A stretch of 64,000 nt of DNA from Callipepla californica brunnescens (taxonomy: Eukaryota > Chordata > Aves > Galliformes > Odontophoridae): assembly GCA_023055505.1 (NCBI GenBank), contig JALIRH010000006.1:28059105-28123104 (forward strand), in the 5' to 3' direction. A model generated the notes under the pieces. It was not told the origin of the DNA, searched no databases, and worked only from the letters and a program-made list of their open reading frames with translations. Shown piece by piece: positions 1-15,600 of this stretch. Position 1 is the stretch's first letter; the number at the start of each line of letters is the position of its first letter. The position numbers were made by a program, and so were the translations under genes.

Positions 1-3000
1 TGGCCGCCACCAGCCATGCCCCGCGTTCCTCGGCAGAGCATGACTGGCGGGCGGGATTATCGTGATGCCTCCACAGAGTTTTGAATAAAGTGACCTAAAC
101 CTTTAAATATTGCAAGGGCCTTCCTCCGTGCAGAGGGGTCCGAATGCAGAATTTCTGCATTCCTTTCGCATTCCCTTGAGATTTCCATAGTAAGTCAGAA
201 ATCTACGCTGAGCTTATTAAAGACTTTGCACCTCCCCCAAAATAATTCCCCACCCTTCCATCAGGAAAACCTTGACCAGGCCCCTTCTTTCAGCACAGCC
301 CTCGTCTTTAAATACTTCCAGGGGGAGGGGAGGCAGAGCCACACACACACACACACACAGCCCCGCACAGCAGGTAGGGAGGCAATTTTGCAGGCTTGGG
401 TGTGCCCACTCCGAAGGTGGGGATCCAGCAGGGGCTGGAATGCAGCCAGCCTGGCCCCGAGCCCCTCTGCAGCCATAGGCATCCCAGGCTATGGCACCCC
501 AACCTCCTGTGCGATGGATGGCCAAGCACTCGGCCTCCCTCCCATGGAAAGGCACCCACAAACCATCAGTGGGAGCAATGGTAGACACGCACTCTTTAGA
601 AAATAAATAATAGAGGAATTTGTGAGGCAGTGAGCTGGAGCTTCCCACAGAACAGCCTCACACTGACCAGGGGGGCAATACAACACACTAACTAATTCCA
701 ACGCGCCACAAACCAACTTCTGTTCTTAAGAAGCATCACTTGACCAAACTTAATTGTACGCTCACAGGGAGGGGCAGATTTGGTGCATTCACTGATGTCG
801 TGAATGGGGCCCCTCCTCCGTCTGGTTCAGAGGCATAGGAGCAAACCAGGCCCCAAAGGGGGCCCAGCCAGCACCCCCTGCAACAAGAGATACCGGGCTG
901 CAGGAAGTTGCTCTGAAAACACGTTCACAACCAGCTTCACCAAAACACCAGCTCAGGAAGGCCGTCCTCTTACACACATCTCACCACTCTACATACACAC
1001 CCAGTGAGCAATGTCTGGAGATGTGAAAAAAAAAATCCCAGCTTTCGGACAGCCCCCCCCCCCCCCTCCCAGTCCCACCCCCAAATGGAAAAGTATTGTA
1101 CATCTATAAAAGGAGCAGGAAAGCCAATTTTACTTACAGAGGCCACTGAACGAATTTTAAACGGGTTTCTATATTTGATTTTGGAAGAGGAGGAGTAGAA
1201 ACAAAGGGGAAGGAAGTGCAGCTATGAGAAATGCAAGTTGATTTTCTCTTAAAACAGCAGTATAAAACGGAGCTGTGTGCACTTCAACTAGTAAGGTCTT
1301 GGTGAGAAGCAAGGCAACTAGGCTGATACAATTGTATCTGCTTTTTTTTCTTTTTTTTTTTTTTAAACCCCATTGCTATGCCCATACACAGACTGCAGAA
1401 GTGCTAAAGTCCAGTGCAGTCCTGTTCCCAACCCCAGGGCAGACAAACCCACACTGGCGATAGCTGGGAATTCACAGACACAGGAAGACACCAACAAACG
1501 TGAAGAAGGGACTTGTACACCCTTCCATCTGACATCTCGGAGAGCAGGAAAATACACTGAAGCACATTAAACAATGATACAAAAAGTTTGGGGGGGGGCA
1601 GGGAGGGGGAAGGGGCACAGCCATGTTTCATTTGCTTTTACTGTAAGCAAAATCAATTTGTTTTCAACAGCATAAGCAGAATAATTTGTGTAAGCTTAAG
1701 ATAAGAACGATACATTCATTTATTATGGAAATTGAGAGGAAGTGATCAATTCTTACTTGTCCCATGGACTCTTCCTCCTTAAGCCTAAAAATATTTTCCC
1801 TCCACAATGATTTTTCTAATGTACAAAAGCACCAAAACACAGACTGCTGCAAACCAAGGCCACGCATCTCGCATAACAAACGAAGGAGCACATATAGTAC
1901 ATTAATCCCCAATTAAAAGTAGTACCAAATGCAACCACAAAGATCAGCATGGCGTGAAACGATCCAGAAAGGTTTTTTTTGGTTTGGTTTTGTATTTGTT
2001 ATTTTGTTGGGTGTTTTTTTTCTTAAACGCCTCTTAACTAAATCAAAAATCCTCCATGCTTTCTCAAGCAAAGATTTCCTTCACCACCTAACAGTGATTA
2101 AACTTGAATTTCCAAAGCAGCCCATCACTACGCCTAAATTCTCCTTCTGCAATCAACTACTTTTAAAAGCAGAGCCCTTTGAAAATAAGGCTGAAACGGC
2201 AGAAGCCCCTCTCCCAAAGTTCCTCAGGCAGACGTACTTCTCGGATCGAATAATGGAGCGCAGAAACAAGCACGTGGAAAGTTTCATCTCTTTAGCCGGC
2301 GCTATCTGGTGCACTCCGGGTTCCCTGCGATCCAACATTTGTGGCCGAACTGCCACAGGCAGCAGAAAAACACCGCCCTGCCGTACCGCGAGCATCGCTT
2401 CTGCACACGAGGCCCACTGAGCTGCTACCTCAAAAATAATTAAACACGCACTTGGAAATTAAGGATTCATTAATCCGGCCCTTCCCGGGAAGAAGTCATC
2501 CTCCTGCTGCCAACGCTCCAGAGGCCCAGGAGATACCAACCGTCTCGCACACAGCCAGGCAGACGCTGCCCTGCACCGCGTGCCTATGAAGCGCTCTGGA
2601 CTCCAACATGGCAGGAGCAGAGAGATGTACACAGCGGCGCATCCACACGACGCGTTGTGCTGCCGGAGCTCATGTGCTCACCACTGCAGCTCCTGCTCCG
2701 CTCACACACCGATTTTTAACTCCTCTAGGGGAACTTTAAAACCTCACCGACCCTTTGCGACGCAACAACCCGACCCTTCCACAAAAACGCATTATTATTA
2801 TTTTTTTAATTAATATTTTTTTAATGCTGCCCGGTCAACGCAATCCGTAGAGATACACGGGGCACAGAGCACGCTGCGGGTGTAAGAAAGCCATCCCTTT
2901 ATCTATAAGGAAGAGAAACCCAAACCTAAGCGTTTTTCAAATCGCTTCTCACCGGGGAAACGCGGAGGGGGAATCAAATAATAATAATCCAGAGAAAAAG

Positions 3001-3023
3001 AAAAAAAAAAAGAGAGAAATTAC
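1..3023 (-). other. IGF2BP3: IGF2BP3 intron 2 (partial)
   Basis: This sequence lies 3' of exon 2 in the sense of IGF2BP3. I found no further IGF2BP3 exon in it, which fits the very large intron 2 of the family. It holds (CA)10 at 340-359, a C14 run at 1053-1066, a T-rich tract near 1341-1364, and AT-rich sequence at 2790-2825. The open frames present show no recognisable domain. Confidence 0.7.
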
Positions 3024-5930
<2,907 letters not shown>

Positions 5931-5948
5931 CTTCCCTCCCCCCCCTAA

Positions 5949-5974
5949 TTTTTTTTTTTTTTTTTTTTTTTTTT
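5949..5974. repeat. T26 homopolymer
   Basis: An uninterrupted run of 26 T lies within the CpG-rich block and is preceded by a C-run. It is probably length-polymorphic and prone to sequencing error. Confidence 0.9.
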
Positions 5975-6689
5975 GCCCGACCGTATTAACCTCCTCGTGG
6001 CTATTGAACGCCGGCTGAGGCGTTTCCCGAAAGGAATTCGCGTTTCATCGTTTCGAGCGCGATGGTGTCGTTGAAAGAAACAATTGTGTCAGCCGAGAGC
6101 AGCCCCCCGCCGGGCCGGCCCCGGGCACACATCGGCCGCCGTCCTCGCGGCTTCGTTGCGCTCTGCGAATCCGATCCGTGCCGGATTTCGCAGCGCTGTG
6201 CGTGCGCTCGTTCCCCACGGTCGGGCCGTGGGGTCTCCTCCGGCTGCCGGCCGGGCTGCAGCCGTGCGGCGTCCTCTTCTGCGTTTGCCGAGATTGATTT
6301 GTTAAGAAATGAAGCCCGCAGCACCGTCTCGATCGGACGGCTGGGAAAGAAAATAAAACCAAATAAAGCCCGTTTATTAGCAGCCCCTTTCTTTGGCTTC
6401 TCTGGAAACGTCTCGCCAATGAGGCGGAGTGTTTGTCTCTAAAGCTCGATAATACGGAGCTTTGTTTGCGAGAAGTGTGGGTTGGGTAGCGGTTTCGTGA
6501 GTAAATCCGAAGGCTGCAATGCCAAAAAATAAAGGCACACCCGGCGGAGCGGGGGTCGCGGCGCAGGGACCTGCCCTGCACAGAGCGGGCAGACGGGGCC
6601 CGTTCCGGCCCGGCCCGGGGCAGCCGTCGGGGACGCGGCTCCGCTCCCACCCGTGGGCGGCCATCGCCACTCGTAGTAAAACGGCGCGG

Positions 6690-6880
6690 GGCGTGGCGCG
6701 CCGCCGCTTCCTATTGGCCAGCGGGCGGCTGAGCGCGCCGCCGCGCCGCTTCCCATTGGCTAACGCGCCGGCCCGCGTGGCGCGAAAGCGGGGGCGCGGG
6801 CCCGAGAGTAGGGGGCGCGGGAGCGGGGGGCGAGGGGCGGGGAGACGAGAGCCGGCGGCGGCACGGCCTTTGTCACGCGG
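6690..6880 (+). promoter_or_regulatory. Second CpG-island promoter core, possibly for a plus-strand noncoding transcript
   Basis: Two inverted CCAAT boxes (ATTGG at 6713-6717 and 6755-6759) sit in near-duplicate GCGCGCCGC...CTTCC(T/C)ATTGGC contexts 42 bp apart. An E2F-like TGGCGCGAAA follows at 6778-6787. About 100 bp further on is a strong plus-strand donor, GCG|GTAAGT, with GT at 6880-6881. This layout fits a promoter whose first exon ends at 6879, transcribed away from IGF2BP3. No coding potential is recognisable. It could instead be a distal alternative IGF2BP3 promoter or an enhancer. Confidence 0.45.
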
Positions 6881-6999
6881 TAAGTGCGGCCGTGCCGGTG
6901 AGCGCGGCGGACAAAGAGGCGGCGGCGGGCCCGGGACCGCGACCCTGCGGGCGAGCGGCCGCCTGATCCCCGCTGTACGGTCCCCGCTTTGTCCCCGGA

Positions 7000-7935
7000 C
7001 CGCGCGCTGTTCGAAGGCGGAGCGGAACCGGGTACCGGGCTGGCAGCGCGACCGGGCGGGCGGAGAGCAATGAAGCTGGAGGGCTGGAGATAGAGCTGCG
7101 GGCGGCCCCGCGCCGGGTAGGGCGGTTTTTCTAATAAAACTGAGCCACAAAGAGATCGCCTCGGTGTGTGTGTGTGCGTGTGTGTGACCGCGCGGCCGGG
7201 AAGCCACAGGGACTCCTTGCTTTGTAACGCAGCGGTCGCACCGTGCGATACCGAAACAATGCGAACCTCGTTTCTAAGCGAGCGTTCCGCTGTGCGCAGC
7301 GCGGTGCCTGCGGCTCGGCATGGATCTGCGCGCTCAGCTGGGAGAGCAAAGGTTTTATTTCTTCATTCTCTAAGGGGATCTCCGGCTCCGGGTTCTGTCG
7401 CTCAGTACATCTCCTTTTCAGCTTTCGGACGTTTGCAAACCGATCTTACAAAACCAAAAAATCCGCTCACGTGCGTTTAAAACCCAAATCCAATTTGCAG
7501 TCCCTTTGGCACGCCCCGGCCGTCAACTTTTTACCGGCTCCCACTCCTCTCGGCACGGCCGCGTTCCGAACGGGGCTTTCCCGGCCGCCCCGTCCGGGTC
7601 GTGGGCTCTGCTCCGCGGCGGTGGCGGAGGGAAAGGAGGGGGGGAAGCAGAGGGAACCCCGCGGACCGCGGGTCCGACCCGTTGGCAGGAGCCCACCCCT
7701 CCCCCCACGTGGCTCCTCCGCCCCGGGGCGCTCGGCGGGGCTCCGGCAGGAAGCGCGGGGCTGAAAACGAAGCGCAGCTTCGGCCGCGGGGCTTCTTCCC
7801 CCCGTCGGAGGGGGGTTTAACCCGCTTCGGATGCGTTTTTCTTCCCTTTTTGTTTTGTTTCGTTCGGGTGCGTTTCGGAGAAATCCGGCTGCGCTTCTCG
7901 CTCGGCTCGAGGAGCTCGTACAGCCGAGGGGAAAA

Positions 7936-7967
<32 letters not shown>

Positions 7968-10900
7968 CGAGGGAGGGAAATGGGGCAGCGGCCCGAGCGT
8001 GAAATCCCCGCGGAGAGAACAATGGGCGCCCCGCGGCCCCGCGCTGGGTCCCCGCCAGGGCCCGCGGCCGGCGCTCCGCCGGTCCCCCCGCGCCGGGGCA
8101 GGGGGCCGGGGCTGGGAGCCCCGCGCCGGGCAGGGCGGGACGCCCCCGGCTCCTGCCCAGCGGCCATTAGGCGCTCAGAGCAGAAATCTTCGTTTCTTTC
8201 TCTACAGATGTTGGTATCTCAGTGCTTCGGAGGAAGCTCTCGAACGTTTTTTCTTGAGATACTAAAAAAAAAAAAAACCAAAAAACAAAAAACCCAACAG
8301 CACCGAAGCACCGCGTTATTTGGAGTTCCGATGGGTTGTTTTGTTATTTTATGAGCGCTGTTAGAGCTGTTAGCTGCCGGAGTTTGACGGAGTTTACTTT
8401 TTGGTTGTTTTGTTTTAAATTGGTTTAGTGTCTCAGCAGATATTTATTCCGTAGCTGGAGGTTGATAAGAGCTCAGCCCCTCCCCGCTCCTGTGGCAGTT
8501 GGGGTTGATTTTGGTTTTGTCTTTTAACAAACCCAACCGGGAACAAACATCCCAGCAGCGAGGCAGCACCCCCGAAACCAGCTTCAACTCGGCCATTAAT
8601 TCACGTGCCCTCTGAAGAACCAGCCCCCAAACACTTGTGTTGAAAATTCCCTTTCCCTTCACAATATATATATTTCTCATTTGCTCCTTAGACTTTTTTT
8701 CCCTCTGGCTCAGGAGCAATCCACTGCTGAGCACACTGGGTTTTGTTCCCACTCCTTGGGCAGCTGAGCCCACAAATTGCAGAGCCCAGGGCCGCCCCAC
8801 GGCCTCTCCTGCACCCCGACCTCCTCTCCTCGTCCTTCTGTGTCCTTCTTCGTCTTCCCTGAAGTGAAAAGCCCTCAGTCCTCGGTGCTCCTCACAAAGC
8901 ATCCCCCAGAGCCGCTTGCCTTGTGCAGTGGGTCACCTCAGCCCATGGCTCATGGCTCTAGGTAGAAAAAATGTGGGGAACTTTGATTAGGGGAGATCTG
9001 TTTGGATGGTATTGTCAGTGCAAAATGGCTGCACAGCCATCACAGCCATGCGAGGGGAGGAAATGCCTTTTTTTGTTGTTGTTGTTTTCTTTTTTTCTTT
9101 TTCCCTTTTTCTTTCTTTATTTTTTTTTCTCTTTTTGCCCAGGTTATGAGTTTCTCGCAATTACTTAGCTAATGAAGTTTGACTTTTTATTTTTTTTTCT
9201 TTTCCTAAAACGTTTAATGGTTACTGAAATAAAATATATATAAAATTAAATAAAATTAAAACAAAAAAAAATTAATAAGAAAATGGGAGCAGCTCAAACT
9301 TGTACAAAACGAAGTGTTGAGGTAGGAGGAGAGAAATGAACACTAACCACAAGTGCTGTGCATCCCCGAAAGGTTCAACCTGGGGAAACAAGCGCAGGCA
9401 GCCCCGCTCCCTGCTCCTTCTTTCCCATTTCGAGGCCCTGTTTGCATCTCAATGGGGCGATCCCTGATGCCACGAGGGCACAGAAATGTCTCCCAAACTA
9501 AGAAGTACTTTCTGCCAACTTCAGCCCCAAGTTTTTCTGAAAGAAATACTTCTAGGTTTGCAGCAGATAATTTTTTTTTTTAATTATTGTTATCATGCGT
9601 GTATATATACTTATTTTATTTTATTTTATTTGTAACAGCGAACAGTTTTGCTGCTAAGTGTTTTGAAGATCTTACTTAAACCAAAGTTTGAGAACCCAAC
9701 AGGAAAACATGAGAGAAATGCCATATCTCGGCGTGGTGTGAGGCTGCTCGCCGTGAGCCCGCTGCAGGGCTTTGTGTGAGCGGATCAGGGCTTGTAGCAG
9801 TGGGGCTGAGCTCACGGGCACAGTGCTGGGATGGGGTCACGGGGCCAGAGGAAAAATGCAGCTTTCTTGCATCAGAGCCATGATAAAGCCCCCGCCCATA
9901 CGTACACATCCACTGAGGCATTCTGATAGGCAGCGGTTGGAGGCAAGGCTCCTATCCACCTTCCCGGCCACAGCATAGCAATGTATGAACAGAGGCAAGT
10001 TGTGCCACCAATGGAATGCCAGAATTTGTTTGGCTTTGCTCTTTGGGTGAAAAGAAATGAAATCATCTGCAATAATCTGTTTTCTTACATTGAGCATTGG
10101 ATGCAAGAAAATTCAGGAGTGCTTTGTGCCTCCTTCCTTCAGCTTTGTTTGGGCTTTCGGTGCCAGTAAGGCTGAATCCCAACACTGAACCCAGGCACGG
10201 TCCAAGTCAAAATTACAGCAGAGTTTCTTATCAAAACAAAAAAACCCAAATGCTGGTTCCGATGGCGATGAAATGCAGCCTCCATCGAAATGGGTGCTAT
10301 AGCTGCTGATCGAAACCGTGAAATTCCAGAAATTCCACTTAAATTTCCCCCAGTGCCAGTAAGATAACGAAAATACACAACTTTGTCTCTTCAAGTAAAA
10401 ATAAAAACAAAATTACAATAAAACAATCAAATACTTACCTGTAGACAGTGGTTACGTGAAGGTGCCTCCTGTCAGTGGCTCAGTCTAACTATGTGATGGA
10501 ACATGCCCTCTTCCCAGCCCAAATTTCTCGTTTCAATGGCAGCCGTTGTGTTGTTCCAAGCTGGCCTGGCTCTGCCAAGCTGAGGGGCTGCAATGGGCAC
10601 TCCAGGGGCCTTTGAGGGGCTCTGGGGGAGATCCAGCCCTCTGTGGGTCAGTGTCTGAGCTTTCCACCTTTGTCCCATCCCATGGGGGCTGCTGGCAGGT
10701 GCACAGCCACGCGCCGGGTGCCAAAGTCCAGCTGTTCCAATTGTTGGGAAAGAGGGAGCAGCCCTCACTCCCCCCTGAAACACACTGGTTCTGCCCCATA
10801 CTGCCTTCAGACAGCTCAGGAGCTCTTCCTAACAAGAAAAAAAATCCAACACAACAAACGGTAGCCAAAGGGAAGATTTTGTTTTCTCTATAAATTTTGT

Positions 10901-12590
10901 GTGGAAAAAGGAATGAATAAGATATGGGATTTCACACCTGAAATCCCCACCAGAATCCCCTCCTGTTTCCTTCTGCTACAAATAAAGTTGCAGTTGATCA
11001 GCTGATTCTTTCTGTTCTCGTACAAAATGTTGGGTCCATTCTATTTCTTTCTTTCTGTTTAAAATCATTTTTCTTTTTTTAAATGTTATTTCTTCACGCC
11101 GGGCACCTTGCTGTGGTGTGGGATCCCTGCCACGAGGGATCCTGTCGGTTCCCGTTGGCCGCCCCGCAGCACGACAGCGAGCTGGGGCACGCCGTGCTGC
11201 AGCTGTGGGTCCAGTAGAATAGTGCCAAGCTCCTAGGGAGCAGGAGGTGGGGGGTCTGCTGCTGTCCCAGCCCCCAGCAGGATGCCCACGCCCCAGACTG
11301 AGGAACCTTGGCTTGCTCCTGGGGCAGGGGGCACAACAGTTGAGTTTCTGAACAAATAAACTGGGTCTTTTCTTTGGGATCTGCTTTCCATGTTGTGCTT
11401 GTGGGGTTTGTCTCTTGCCTTCATTTGTTCTTGCTGATCTGTTAATTTAGTGATATTAGTTTGCTTACACGATCTCTGGCTGTTATTTGGATTTTTTTTT
11501 AGTTTTCTAGTCTCAAAACGAACTTAATCGATTGTACCTCCTTTGTTGCTGCTCATATTGTTTTTGCACACTTAAAAGATTCAAACATTCAAAAGTCTTT
11601 CCCAGGTACCTCCGAAAGTAAGAAATACCCCAAGAATCAAGAAATAATGACAGCAGAGCAAAACAAAATTTTGGTTTGGTTTGGTTTTGTGACATGAGAT
11701 ACCAGACATTTCTCACAATCACATGCTGAGTTACAGCACTTACTTTTTTCAGGAGAGCCAGTCTTCTCCATGATCCTTTTTGTACGACCCCTACAACAAC
11801 ACAGGAACTAGTTTCTGATATGGCAGAGCCCTGTACTTCCACCCACACTGGAACAAACTGCAGAAGAGAAGCGAGGGGCAGAGGAATGGCTTTCCTTGCC
11901 CTACCATGAGAAACCATCTCAACCTTTAGTAGCTATTTTAAATTCAGATTTGTTAGTAACCAAAGGAAACTGCAGTAACAGAGACCATATTAATACAAAA
12001 CCTTCAACCCGTTCCATCTGAGGGCAGTGTTCCCTTCTCACAACGAGGTTTGATCCTAAAACGAAGGTGGAGTCCCGTGGAGGACGTTTCCCTTCTTATG
12101 AAGCTCAGCAGCCCTCGGAGGAGCCCAGTACACACAGCGCAGGGCAGTGCCAACCCTGCAGCCCCCATAGCCCAACTACAGGCACCAGAAATGTTCCCTG
12201 GGGATGGGAGGTAATCGCCCTTCTCTTCAGCATGGCTCAATATTTGACAACGAGCAGCAGTGGGGCACCCTGGAGCAAGATATTCCACCTTTTTAGTGGG
12301 TGGAAGGTAGCTTCAGAGTCACCACTTTAACTGCACAATTCACATATGTGATGCTCCAGTTTGGCTGTGGAGGTCCCTGAATAGAGGCTGAGTAAAGATG
12401 TGTGCTAACAGATAAAAGCTCCCAGATTTAACATATGTACAAGCCCACAACGTGGGTCCCACCGCCATATGGCCAGGGCAGCAGACCCTGCTCCAAGGCA
12501 CATGCTGTCCCTGCAAAGTTGGGCACTCCTTGGAGAGAGCTGAGCCAATCTACCTCCAGCTGAGCATGGGGAGCATTCAGCGCAACGATC
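7000..12590. other. Intergenic / possible noncoding transcript region
   Basis: I recognise no protein-coding gene. Open frames are short, or GC-driven up to about 8.2 kb. The region holds T-rich tracts (9065-9150, 9180-9205), an AT-rich block with AATAAA-like motifs near 9225-9280, and a (TTTTA)n run near 9611-9630. A perfect minus-strand splice donor CAG|GTAAGT lies at 10441-10433. These could belong to noncoding transcripts, but the sequence alone does not show that. Confidence 0.5.
7936..7967. repeat. (TA)n microsatellite
   Basis: Sixteen alternating A/T dinucleotides with one G interruption near 7950, in otherwise GC-rich DNA. Confidence 0.9.
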
Positions 12591-12595
12591 CCACA

Positions 12596-12667
12596 AAAAT
12601 AAAAATAAAAATAAATAAAATGAATGGAAAGGCTTTCAGAATGGGTGGGTTTTCAGAATGGGTGGGT
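12596..12667. repeat. (AAAAT)n followed by a 17-bp perfect tandem duplication
   Basis: A short AAAAT repeat spans about 12596-12619. It is followed by two abutting identical copies of TTTCAGAATGGGTGGGT at 12634-12650 and 12651-12667. Confidence 0.9.
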
Positions 12668-12669
12668 GA

Positions 12670-15600
12670 TGCTTCCCCTCCTTTGTTTCCTGCCTTGGAG
12701 TGCAGCAGCTCACGGCTAAGGAAGGAACCTGCTGGAGGAGTGGAGCCAGCCCACGTCGGGAAGCTCTGTGGGAAGGGCTCCTTCTGCCGTGGTGAGAGCA
12801 GAGAGGAGGCAGGGCTGGAGCCAGAGACAACGCAGTGCCTCCGTGGGGTGTGGGGTCCCCCAGCCCCCCCTCGGGAAGGCGGCAGCCGCTGGGGCAGGGG
12901 CTGGGGGGGAAGCAGCCTGGTGGCTCTGAACACCACATCCCCACCTCCAGACGGTGCTCTGGGGAGCACACGGAGCCTGTGGGATGCTGGGACGCTGTGC
13001 TGACCGCACAAGATGGGGATAAATCAGCAGCAGTCGTTGGCTTGGAGCAGTGGGAGAAGGGAAGACATCAAGATTTCCCTCATGCTGACTTCGCGGAAGG
13101 TGCTCTCACCTCTCCACACACCGCCTCAAAATGTTCTAGCATGTGCATGCTTTACATTAACAATCGGCTCTATACATATTTAAATAGGGACATTATTAAG
13201 CTTGCGCCTGTTCAGACATATGCCCCTAGCAGGGGTGCTGGCTTTGCTTATTTTCTTTGGCTGTGGTCTCAAACAGGAGGCGGCAGAGCCAGAGCAAAGT
13301 GCGTACGTGTGGATCCCAAAAAAGTGTATTTTACCTCCGTGCACAGCTACAGCACCACGTCCTTCCCAAGAGCTACAGGGGAACCTGATCTCTGAGAGAA
13401 CAGTGAGCTAAACGACGATGATCAGAGCACTTCTTTTTCCTTCAGCAGAAGCCCAAGGGAGAAGGGCAGCGGCACAAAGGCAGCGCCCACGAGAGCTGTG
13501 CCCACCTGCACCCAGGTGTCCACACCCTCCGGCTCCCCGCTGCTCACCAGGCATGGCTGCAGAGCCCGGCTCTTGGTGGGCAGCCCTCTCCCTGCTCAGT
13601 GCAGGTGCCAGCTCAGTGCCCGCCCGCCCGCGGGCAGCACGATGGGCTTCTGATGGTGGGGATGTCACACTCACTGCTCCCCTCTGCTCAGGGATGTCTC
13701 ACCCGCTCCCTGCTCTCCCTTGCCCGGCTCATGCCTTTCCTGTTTCACTCAGTTTTAATTCCTGCTCCGCTTCCCTTTTTGGCTGCTGACCTTCAACTCC
13801 CACCCTTCCTCCAGCTGTGCCCCCTGGGCCCCCTTCTCTTTTCCCTCCCCTCTTCAGGCTGTGCCTCCATCCCCTGGCTGCCCTGCACTCACTTCTGCTC
13901 TGTGCTGGCCCCCATGGCACACGTGTGTACCTTTCACTGTCCTGACTTGCACCAGAAGCCAGAAGTTAATGTCTCTGATCCGGATTTCTATAAGCCAGGC
14001 ACTCCTGGGGGGCACCCAACTTGCAGACTTCGCTGGTACAACATCTGTCCCCAAATACGACAGTACTTAGGACAATAAACATCAGGGGAGAACATCCCCC
14101 AGCATAAGTCTCCTCACTGGGGCAACTCTGGGAGAAGGCAGAGCAGCAGCGGAACAGTGGGAGACCGCTTGGATCTGGGGTTGTGCTCTGCAAGATCAGT
14201 GCTGGGGAGTCCCACGTGCAGGGTCACACAGTGGGGACACAGCAGTGGGGACATGGGAGACAGTGGTGGGACTGAGCGCAGCAGACACTGGGCAACAGAG
14301 TGATGTCAGGTGCAGCAGACGTGGGGCAGCACCCGGTGAGCAGCTGTCGGGGTGCTGGGCAGAGGAGCACTGCGCCCGACTCAGGAGGAAGTGAAAAGCA
14401 GATCTTTGTGGGTTCGCAGCAACTGGTGGCTGACAGGAAGAGCCAATTCACGCCGGCACGAAGGGAAGAAGAAAGGAGGAGGGCAGCAGTGGAAATCCAC
14501 ATTGTTCTCTTAGAAGCCTAACAGTCGCTCTGCTCCAGGAGAAAAACAATGCATCGGTTGCAAGAAGGAAAATCAGTCTGTTTCTGGAGCGCTCAGAAAA
14601 TTACGGTTGCCCCTTAACTTACTACTGTCAGCACTTCAAGATTGCAGACATCACCCTATCTTCTCTGCAGATCTCTGCTGTTTTGAAATTTTACAGGTTC
14701 CTTGGTTAGTAATTCAAAGGTTACCAGCTCGTTCTCAGCAATGCACCTCTCAGATGGGTTCATCCCACAGCAACTTTGCGCCATGAGAAACCTCACCATG
14801 CAGAAGGTGAGGAGACGGCTCTCAGCCCCACAGAGTGGCCTGGTGCCCTGAGAGGAGAATGCTGGGATTGAGCAGAAAGCCCCAGAGAAGTCCCTGGCCA
14901 GGCTGCTTCTTGTCCGAGCCTTGCACCTCCTGTCCTGCTCAGCCCTCTCTCCGTGGCTGGGCTCTCACTGCAGCTGAGCAGGGCTCCTCTCTCACTGCAG
15001 CTGCTCTTGGGTTCCCCCACTTCATGACCCACACCACTCTCCTTCCCTGCTCCTTTCTGCATCTCCAGAACTCCCAGAGCAAGCTCTGACCTTCCCCCTG
15101 CAGCATGTATTCCCCTCTCCCCGTGGTGCTCCCACATCATCCAGCAAAGCAGCGAAAATTCCCCTCCTAGCACCTTCCTCCTTCCTTCCTTCGCTGTACT
15201 CCAGTCTCTGGAGCTCAGCAATGGTGGCTGGCTTTGGCCCCACACCCAGCATACCCAGCCCTTCTGACTCCCCCCATTCACAGGGTGCATTTTCTCCCTT
15301 ATCTATGTCAAGGAGGAGCTGGATGTGGAGCAGAGGCATTGCCAATTTCAGCAGTGCTGCAGAGGAGGGCTGCCGCCCCAGCCGGGGCGAGATGAAAGCA
15401 GAGCCTTCTCTGAGTCTGATCTGTTGCACCTGGTGAAATCTGGGACATTCTTGGGCTGCTCTTCAGATTTCCTCTCGCATTCCTCACGATTAGTAGGAGA
15501 TCACAGCGACTTTTTGCATGGGTATCGTCACCACGAGCAGGCTGGTCGTGTCCCTCAGCGAGCGACAGCTCAGCAGCCAACTCAGAAAACTATTGATGGC

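Noticed and set aside
6377..7207. 276-codon minus-strand frame
   Set aside because: It lies in GC-rich promoter-like DNA and has no domain, low-complexity composition and competing frames on the other strand.
12577..13011. Overlapping frames on both strands near 12.6-13.0 kb
   Set aside because: Several mutually overlapping frames with low-complexity composition, no domain and no splice or promoter context.
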